Source: Chondrosia reniformis (Eukaryota; Porifera; Demospongiae; Chondrillida; Chondrillidae). Taken from it: a stretch of DNA of 64,000 nt. Of this stretch, positions 57,135 to 64,000 are shown piece by piece. The DNA is taken from the NCBI GenBank assembly GCA_947172415.1, contig OX359197.1, positions 3,906,001-3,970,000 of the forward strand, in the 5' to 3' direction. A program made the position numbers and the translations under genes. Below the pieces are notes generated by a model. That model had not been told where the DNA came from. It saw only the letters and a list, made by a program, of their open reading frames with translations, and did not search any database. The first letter of the stretch is position 1. The number at the start of each line of letters is the position of its first letter.

Positions 57135-58649
57135 ATGTCTCATTCAAAGGCGCAACGTATTGATATGACTATAGATCAGAAAGTGGAGGTGATCAAAATC
57201 CAGGAGAAGGACCCAAAAATAGGTGTACGTAAGCTGGCTGAGTTGTTCCAGTGTGGGAAAACTCAGATAGCTACTACTTTGAAGAACAAAGATAGCATAC
57301 TAAAAGTATACTATGAAAATCCAGCCCTAGAGCGAAAGAGGTACAGGACTTCAGAGTTTGCAGATATCAATGAAGCTGTACATGATTGGTATCTGATAGT
57401 TGTAAGTAAGGGTATCTACCCTAATGGAGCACATGTCCAAGAAAAGGCCAAGATAATTGCTGAAAGGCTTGGACATGTTAATTTTGTTGCATCCAATGGT
57501 TGGCTGGATCGCTGGAAGAAGAGATACAACATTAAGGGTAAAGTTGTATCAGGTGAATCCGCTGGTGTGAGTGAAGAAACAGTGGTTTCTTGGAAGGAAC
57601 GCCTTCCAGAAATACTCGAAGGTTTCCAGCCTAAAGACATCTGGAATCTTGATGAAACCGGTTGTTTCTGGAGGGCACTTCCTAACAAGGGACTCTGCCA
57701 GCAATCCAAAGCCTGCAAGGGTGGGAAGAAGGCCAAAGAGAGGATTACAGTGGTGTTGATTTGCAATGCCCTTGGAGAAAAAGAGAGGGCTATTGTTATT
57801 TGGAGAGCTGAGAAGCCAAGGTGTTTTCACTCAGTCAAGAAAGAGGAGCTTCCAGTGGATTACTTTTGCCAAAAGAAAGCATGGATGACAGGGGAAATAT
57901 TAGATACAGTGCTTTTACATATGACTAGGCGTCTACAAGCCAAATCACGATTTGTAATTTTGCTGATGGATAATGCTGGATGCCATCCCGCTGATCTGAA
58001 GGAAAAATACAGCAACATCAAGATTGTCTTCTTTCCACCCAATACCACCTCTGTACTCCAACCCTTGGATCTGGGCATTATTCAGTCTTTCAAACTACAT
58101 TATAAGAAATTCCTTATGACTTTTGTTCTATCAAAGATTGATGAGTGCAGCTCTGCCTCTGATGTGACTAAATCTGTCACTGTACTCCATGCAATCCCAT
58201 GGGTAGCCCAAGCGTGGCAAAATGTCAAAGATCAGACCATCTTGAAATGTTTCAGAGCTGCTAGTGTATTGAATGACGACTTCGAAGTAGCATCTATTCC
58301 AGAAACACAGGAAGATCCCTTTGCTGACTTAGACAACAGAGAAGAGGAATTGCAGGGGATGTTATCTCAACTTCCTGAGACATGCTTGGTTGAAGAATAC
58401 CTTTCTGCGGAAAAAGACCTTCCCACAGGCCCCTGTTATGATGAAGAATCATGGGAAGAAGACTTTTTTGATGAAGTAGGCCACATGCAAAAGAGCAAGA
58501 AACAGAAAGAAAACGAACACGAGCAAGAAGACAGTGATTCGGACAAGGATATAGAAGAAATTTGCACATCTGTGCCCAAAATCTGCACACTATCAGAAGC
58601 TATGTCTTCTCTGGAAGACATACAGCAGTTCCTTGATCATCAAGGGTAA
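57135..58649 (+). CDS. Tigger/pogo transposase (CENP-B HTH plus DDE_1)
   Basis: I start at the ATG at 57,135 (MSHSKAQRIDMTIDQ); a GTG 12 bp upstream is less likely. 504 codons. Residues about 8-60 form the first HTH (KVEVIKIQEKDPKIGVRKLA, QCGKTQIATTLKNK). Residues about 70-135 are the CENPB-type HTH, ending GWLDRWKKRYNI. The DDE core has D173 (WNLDETGCFW), D279 (LLMDNAGCHP) and D312 (VLQPLDLGII), a DD32D spacing, with the family's FFPPNTTSVLQPLD. The C-terminus is acidic (EDSDSDKDIEE). The TAA at 58,647 precedes 37 further in-frame codons that look like the family's usual tail. Confidence 0.93.
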   Translation: MSHSKAQRIDMTIDQKVEVIKIQEKDPKIGVRKLAELFQCGKTQIATTLKNKDSILKVYYENPALERKRYRTSEFADINEAVHDWYLIVVSKGIYPNGAHVQEKAKIIAERLGHVNFVASNGWLDRWKKRYNIKGKVVSGESAGVSEETVVSWKERLPEILEGFQPKDIWNLDETGCFWRALPNKGLCQQSKACKGGKKAKERITVVLICNALGEKERAIVIWRAEKPRCFHSVKKEELPVDYFCQKKAWMTGEILDTVLLHMTRRLQAKSRFVILLMDNAGCHPADLKEKYSNIKIVFFPPNTTSVLQPLDLGIIQSFKLHYKKFLMTFVLSKIDECSSASDVTKSVTVLHAIPWVAQAWQNVKDQTILKCFRAASVLNDDFEVASIPETQEDPFADLDNREEELQGMLSQLPETCLVEEYLSAEKDLPTGPCYDEESWEEDFFDEVGHMQKSKKQKENEHEQEDSDSDKDIEEICTSVPKICTLSEAMSSLEDIQQFLDHQG

Positions 58650-58763
58650 ACCTCAGAGGCTACCGAAGCATGTCACCTACTTGACAAGCTTGCCATGCTC
58701 CAGCAGAAGAGACAATTAAACTCAAAGCAGGCCACTCTAGATAGGTTCTTGTCTTCAAGTTGA
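58650..58763 (+). other. in-frame continuation of the transposase past TAA, with a PIP-box-like end
   Basis: After the TAA the same frame stays open for 37 codons to a TGA at 58,761-58,763. It reads TSEATEACHLLDKLAMLQQK and ends KQATLDRFLSSS. Tigger and pogo transposases commonly end in a QxxLxxFF-type PCNA-interaction motif, so the native protein probably ended here. Confidence 0.7.
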
Positions 58764-58964
58764 TATACTTAGCATGCATTTATCACTTCTATTCAAGTGT
58801 AAAACAACACTATATATTGTTTATTAGGATATTTACTGAAAGATATATTGCTATACAGTATAGCTATATACATATTAAGGAGTACCCCTGTAATGTGGAC
58901 ACCCCTATAATCAGGACACTTTTTTGGTTCCCAGGGGTGTCCGCATTATAGGGGTTCCACTGTA

Positions 58965-59428
58965 CATAGAACCTGTACTTACAACTAGTATATTAAATTA
59001 GTACTGCAACTAGTACCTATATCTAGTTCATACAACTAATACCTAAAACCAGGAAATATAACTAGTTCTCGTAAATACAACTATTACATACAACTAGTAC
59101 ATACAACTTGTATGGAGTACACACAACTACTATTTACAAGTAGTACCTACAACTAGTACATACAACTAGTATATGCAACTAGTATATGCAATTAGCACGT
59201 ACAACTATATAGTACATACACCTATTACATACAACTAATACATACAACTAGTACATACAAAAAGTACATACAACTACTCTATACAACTAGACCATATAAC
59301 CACTAACCAGTATATACGATTTGTATATACAACTAGTAACAAGTACATACAACTGGTACATACGACTAGTACATACAAACCGGACATACAACTAGTAAAT
59401 ACAACCAGTACATATAACTAGTTAATAG
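58965..59428 (-). repeat. 13-bp minisatellite array, reverse
   Basis: Reverse array between the Tigger and Penelope-like elements. Confidence 0.95.
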
Positions 59429-59480
59429 TAAAGGGATTCAGATGAGTCTCAGCAACACAATTTATTTTATCAAATTTGGA

Positions 59481-59509
59481 CGTTTCCACCCGATGGTCTT
59501 CATCAGCAA
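59481..59509 (-). ncRNA. hammerhead-ribozyme-like motif
   Basis: The minus strand reads CTGATGA, AGACC, ATC, GGGTG, GAAACG: the CUGAUGA and GAAA core boxes with a possible short stem II (ACC/GGU). Canonical Penelope-like elements are known to carry hammerhead motifs in this region. Stem III and stem I pairing are weak, so this may be a degenerate copy. Confidence 0.4.
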
Positions 59510-59646
59510 TGAGGACATGACTACAAACCATGTTTAAATAGGGAAGGTGACAGGGAATGAGTAATGATGTAATGCCACATTATGAATAGAAGTAAATTAC
59601 TGTGTTGGATATTAATGTCTTTCTAAATTGGATCTAAATGTAATCC

Positions 59647-60474
59647 TTAGTCCATGTTAATATAGGGAGTCTTCTGAATCAGCATGGCTTCTTTAATCTT
59701 TCTCTTTAGTCTGTGGGTCTCCTGGGTTATGATGGTAGCTTGGTCCCATGCGATGTCGTGTGAAGTGTTCATAACATGAACAGCTATAGAATTGTTTGTG
59801 TCCATTCTACATACGGACCTCTTGTGTTCCTTCACCTTTTCATTGACGGTTTTGCCTGTCTCACCGATGAATACTTCACCGCAACTACAGGGAATCTGGT
59901 ATATGATATCAGTCTTCTGATAGCTGTCTAAGTGTGTCTTGACTTTAGGTAAGATTGATCTCAAGGTGTCTGTAGCTTTGTTGGCAATCCTCATATTCAA
60001 TGGTTGGCAGGTTCTCTGTAAAGTTTCACTCAAGCCTTTGATATAAGGAAGACAAAGGGTCGGCTCCTCCTTTTTGTTTGTTTGGCCGTAATTGCTCTTC
60101 TTTTTCTTGTGTAATGCTTTTCTGATGAGTTTCATAGGATATCCATTAGATCTGAAGGTTGACGTGAGGTGTTGTAACTCTTCTTTAAAATATTCTCCTT
60201 TGCATACACTGATAGATCTTTTTTTCAGACGAGTGATGATACTGATTTTGGTAGCTGGGTGATGGTTGGATGTGTAATGTATGTAGCTGTCTGTGTGAGT
60301 GGCTTTGCGGTAAACACTGGTCTCTAATTGTTGTTCCCTCCTTCTAACCAAGACATCAAGAAAAGGTATTGACCCTTCTGATTCCCCCTCCATAGTAAAC
60401 TGGATAGATGGTCTTATGGAGTTGAGATGGTTGCAGGTGTTTGTCCCGATGGGTCCAGATGGCAAACGTGTCAT
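59647..60474 (-). CDS. Penelope-like RT thumb plus C-terminal GIY-YIG endonuclease (partial)
   Basis: 275 codons to a TAA at 59,647. The Met at 60,474 is accidental, since the gene begins upstream. Residues about 18-50 are the RT segment after the YVDD (SIRPSIQFTMEGESEGSIPF, LDVLVRRREQQL). Residues about 60-180 are the connector, with THTDSYIHYTSNHHPATK and a basic stretch HKKKKSNYG. The GIY-YIG domain is residues about 188-275: DIIYQIPCSCGEVFIGETGK, then EHKRSV, AVHVMNTSHDIAWD and KIKEAMLIQ, with the Cys and His residues typical of PLE nucleases. The last residues are KTPYINMD. Confidence 0.88.
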   Translation of the reverse strand: MTRLPSGPIGTNTCNHLNSIRPSIQFTMEGESEGSIPFLDVLVRRREQQLETSVYRKATHTDSYIHYTSNHHPATKISIITRLKKRSISVCKGEYFKEELQHLTSTFRSNGYPMKLIRKALHKKKKSNYGQTNKKEEPTLCLPYIKGLSETLQRTCQPLNMRIANKATDTLRSILPKVKTHLDSYQKTDIIYQIPCSCGEVFIGETGKTVNEKVKEHKRSVCRMDTNNSIAVHVMNTSHDIAWDQATIITQETHRLKRKIKEAMLIQKTPYINMD

Positions 60475-60484
60475 CTACATACCG

Positions 60485-63400
60485 TAGTACCTACAACTAG
60501 TAAGTATAACTAGTACTAGTGGATACAACTAGTACATACAACTAGTAAAACAACTACTACATACAACAAGTACTTAGAACAAGTACGTACAACTAGTACA
60601 CAAAACTAGTGCATACAACTAGTACATACAACTAGTGCGTACAACTAGTACATTCAACTTGTACATATAACCGGTACCTATAACTAGTAAATATAACTAC
60701 TTCATATGCATAGAAGTAGTTATTACAACTAATACATACAACCACTACATATAACTAGCATATTAAACTAGTACTACACATAGTACATATTATTAGTACA
60801 TAAATCTAGCAAATACAACTAGCACATGCAACTAGTACATACAACTAGATCCTACAATTAGTAAATAAAACTATTTCTATATAGTACATACCACTAATGC
60901 ATACAACTAGTACATTCAAGTAGTACATATAACTAGTACCTTGAACTAGTCCATACAAGAAGTACATACAACTAGTAATTATAACTAGTACTAGTAATTA
61001 CAACTACAATAAAAAACTAATACATTCAACTAGTACATACAACTAGCACATAATAAGCATATTAAACTTGTACATAACGTAGTACATACAACTAGTACAT
61101 ATAACTAGGACTTTGAACCAGTACATACAACTAGTTAATATTACTAGTACATGCACATAGAAGTAGTACATACAGATTTTGCATTTAACCAATACATACA
61201 AAGAGTACATTAAACTAGTACTACAACTAGTCCATATTACTTGTGCATAGAACTAGCAGATACTATTAGTACATACAACTGGTACATACAACTAGTAAAT
61301 ACCACTAGTACATACAACTAGTACATAGAACTAGAACATATACATAGAAGTAGTATACACATACAACTAGTACATACAACCACTACATACAACTATAACA
61401 TATAACCCGTACATACAACTAGTAAATATAACTACTTCATATACATACAACTAGGACAACCACTCCATACAACTAGTACATAAAACTAGTACTACAACTA
61501 GTACGTATAACTAGCACATCCAACTAGCACATTCAACTAGTACATACAACTAGTACATACAACTAGTTCCTACAACTAGTAAATATAACTATAACTATAA
61601 TATTATAGTACCTACTACTAGAACATACAATTAGAACATAGAACTTGTACATTTCACTAATACATACACATACAACTAGTACATTCAACTAGCACATGCA
61701 CTTAGAACATATAACTAGTACATTAAACTAGTAATACAACTTGTTTATGTAACTAGTAAATTCAACTAATATATACTACTAGAACATACAACTAGTACAT
61801 ATATATACTGCATACAACTAGTACTTACAACTAGTACCTACAACTAGTAAATATAACAGTACATACAACTAGCAACAGGTACATACAACTAGTACATACA
61901 ACAAGTACATAGAACTAGTACTTAGAAGTTGTACATTCAACTAGGGCATTAAACTACATAGTACATAGAACTAGTATATACAATTAGTTCCTACAACTAG
62001 TAAATATAACCCTTACTTGTACATGCAACTAGTACAAAAAACTAGAACATGCAAAAAGTACATACAACTAGACCATACTTCCAGTAACTAGTACATGCAA
62101 CTAGTATATACAACTAGTACCTACAACTAGCACCTACAACTAGCACATATAACCAGCATTAGTTCATACAACTAGTACATACAGATAGAGCCGACAACTA
62201 GTAAATATAGCCAGTCCTAGTACGTACAATTAATTCATACAACTAGTACATACAACCAGTACATACAACTTGTAAAGAGTATATACATCTAATACAACAA
62301 CTAGTACATACAGCTTGTATAAAAACTAGTAACGATTAAATACCAGTAGTACATACAACAGGTACATACAACTAGGACATACAACTAGTTCATACAACTA
62401 CTATCTAGTACATAAAACTAGTACCTACCTAGTACCAAGTTTAATCAGTACTAGGACATGCAACTAGTACATACAACTATTACATAAACATATAACTAGT
62501 ACATACAATTAGTACCTCCAACTAGTAAATTTAACGAGTACTAGGACATTCAACTAGTTCATACAAATGGTAAATATAATTAGTATATGGAACTACTGCA
62601 TAAAACTAGTACATACAATTTGTACCTAGAGCTAGTAAATATAACAAGTACTAGTACATAAAACTAGTACATAAAACTAGTATATATAACTTGTAAATAC
62701 AACTAGTACATACAACTGTTACACATAACTTGTACCTACAACTAGTATAGTACATACAACTAGTAACAAGTGCATACAACTAGTTCATACAACAAGTACA
62801 TACGACTAGTTAATACAACTAGTACAGAAAACTAGTACATACAACTAGTATCCAGCACATATAACTAGTACCAACCTATAACTAGTGCTAGGCCTTACAA
62901 TTAGTATATACTATTAGTACCTACAACTAGTAAATATAACAAGTACTAGTACAAACAACTGGTAAAGTACATACAACTAGTAACTAGTACGTACAACTAG
63001 TATGTACAAAAAGTATATAAAACTAGTACATATACCTAGTACATACAACTAGTCTATACAAGCAGTACCTACAACTAGTAATTATAACCTGTACTAGTAC
63101 ATTCAACTAGCACCTTAACTAGTAAATAATACCAGTACTAGTAAATACAACTAGTTCAAATATACAACTAGTGCATACAACTAGTACATAACTAGTACAT
63201 AAAATGAGTACATACAACTAGTACATACTACTAGACATACAACTAGTACATTCAACTAGTTCATACACCTTGTTCATACAACTAGAACATACAACTAGTT
63301 AATAGTACATACAACTAGTATATATAACTAGAACCTACTAATAACACATATAACTAGTGCTAGTACATACAACTAGTACATGCAACTAGTACATACAACT

Positions 63401-64000
63401 AGTACATACAACTAGTACATGCAAGTAGTACCTACAACTAGTACTAGTCCACACCAATGGTAAAGTACATAGAACTAGTAGAGTACATACAACTAGTTGC
63501 TAGTACATACAATTAGTTACTAGTACAAACAACTAGTATATACAAATAGTGCATAAAACTGGTACATATAATCAGTACATACAAAGAGTATATACAAATA
63601 GTACGTGAAACTAAGAACTAGTACATACAATACACAAGCAGTACCTACAACTAGTAATTATATAGTGTACTAGTACATAACTACTACATACAACTAGTTC
63701 ATATAACTAGTAAATATAACTAGTGCTAGTACATAAAACTAGTACATACAGCTAGTACATACAACTAGTTCATATAACTAGTAAATATAACTAGTACTAG
63801 TACATAAAACTAGTACATAGAGCTAGTACACACAACTGGTAAATATAACTAGTACCTACAACCAGTACATACAACTTGTACCTAACACTAGTAAATATAT
63901 GTAGTACCAGGACATACAACTAATACATAAAACTGGGACATTCAACTAGTACAAACAATTAGTACATACACCTAGTACGTACAACTAATACATACAATAA
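60485..64000 (-). repeat. 13-bp minisatellite array, reverse
   Basis: Reverse array to the window end. Local higher-order copies, for example 63,700-63,755 and 63,775-63,815 (ATATAACTAGTAAATATAAC followed by ACATAAAACTAGTACATA). No gene. Confidence 0.95.

Larger units (their letters stand above)
56288..58962 (+). mobile_element. Tigger/pogo-type DNA transposon with a HIRAN passenger gene
   Basis: Terminal repeats CAGTGGAACCCC and GGGGTTCCACTG flank 2,675 bp, bordered by TA on both sides (56,286-56,287 and 58,963-58,964). Subterminal GTGGACAC/ATGCGGAC motifs repeat at both ends. It carries a transposase on the + strand and a HIRAN-domain protein on the - strand, head to head. The transposase frame is open apart from a stop near its C-terminus, and the ends are good, so this copy is young. 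Confidence 0.93.
59430..60484 (-). mobile_element. canonical Penelope-like element, 5'-truncated at RT motif C
   Basis: Minus-strand 3' portion of an element with C-terminal GIY-YIG (unlike the Naiad at 49.5 kb). The most upstream sequence retained, near 60,480, reads RYVDDTFAIW on the minus strand, the RT catalytic YVDD. It then runs through RT thumb, linker and GIY-YIG to a 3' UTR with a hammerhead-like motif. Both flanks are reverse minisatellite. One frame change occurs just after the YVDD. Confidence 0.88.

Noticed and set aside
58760-58951. Short open frame at the right end of the Tigger element
   Set aside because: Lies in the 3' UTR and terminal repeat of the transposon; no similarity.
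1-64000. CRISPR array or telomeric repeat
   Set aside because: Units are contiguous and degenerate without unique spacers, and the 13-mer is not TTAGGG-like; the setting is eukaryotic.

Overview
The window is eukaryotic and almost certainly from an invertebrate animal. Genes have short introns and GT-AG splice sites, Ig and fibronectin-III extracellular exons, and a rich load of metazoan transposons (piggyBac, Tigger/pogo, Ginger-like, an L2/CR1-type LINE, and two kinds of Penelope-like element). Very AT-rich DNA, roughly 50-300 bp introns and Ig/FN3 exons would fit a sponge or other early-branching animal, but that placement is a guess. No prokaryotic genes, rRNA, tRNA or CRISPR array were seen.

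About two thirds of the window is one degenerate minisatellite with a 13-bp unit, GTACTAGTTGTAT. It reads on the + strand from 1 to 27.5 kb and from 34.1 to 39.0 kb, and on the - strand (ATACAACTAGTAC) from 33.0 to 34.1 kb and from 40.6 kb to the end. The array has higher-order repeats (52 bp, about 240 bp, 1.6 kb, 2.05 kb), and the inverted segments are copies of forward ones. Two of the three strand switches coincide with non-array blocks: the host gene at 27.5-33.0 kb and a pair of foldback elements at 39.0-40.6 kb.

The only likely host gene is on the - strand at 28.1-32.1 kb: an Ig-like exon and four FN3 exons, all phase 1-1. One FN3 exon has an in-frame stop. The 3' flank is repeated at 32.6-33.0 kb, suggesting a tandem gene family cut by the array.

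Nested insertions: (1) a LINE tail at 0.9 kb; (2) a long foldback element at 4.36-10.81 kb, into which a 3.9-kb Ginger-like DNA transposon (integrase-type transposase, Ulp1 protease, PHD-like finger; GGCC target duplication) has jumped; (3) a 5'-truncated LINE at 11.67-14.29 kb with an otherwise open RT frame; (4) three copies of a 247-bp MITE; (5) five full or partial further copies of the foldback family, at 21.1, 25.4, 29.9, 39.0 and 39.8 kb; (6) a 4.2-kb Penelope-like element with the GIY-YIG domain in front of the RT (Naiad type) at 49.5-56.2 kb, split by a broken piggyBac that contains a 200-N assembly gap; (7) a seemingly near-complete Tigger/pogo element at 56.29-58.96 kb that carries, besides its transposase, a divergent HIRAN-domain gene; (8) the 3' end of a conventional Penelope-like element with C-terminal GIY-YIG and a hammerhead-like motif at 59.4-60.5 kb.

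The most unusual items are the HIRAN passenger gene in the Tigger element, the foldback family with a covarying terminal hairpin and copy-specific 110-bp palindrome arms, and the inverted duplications of the 13-bp array.
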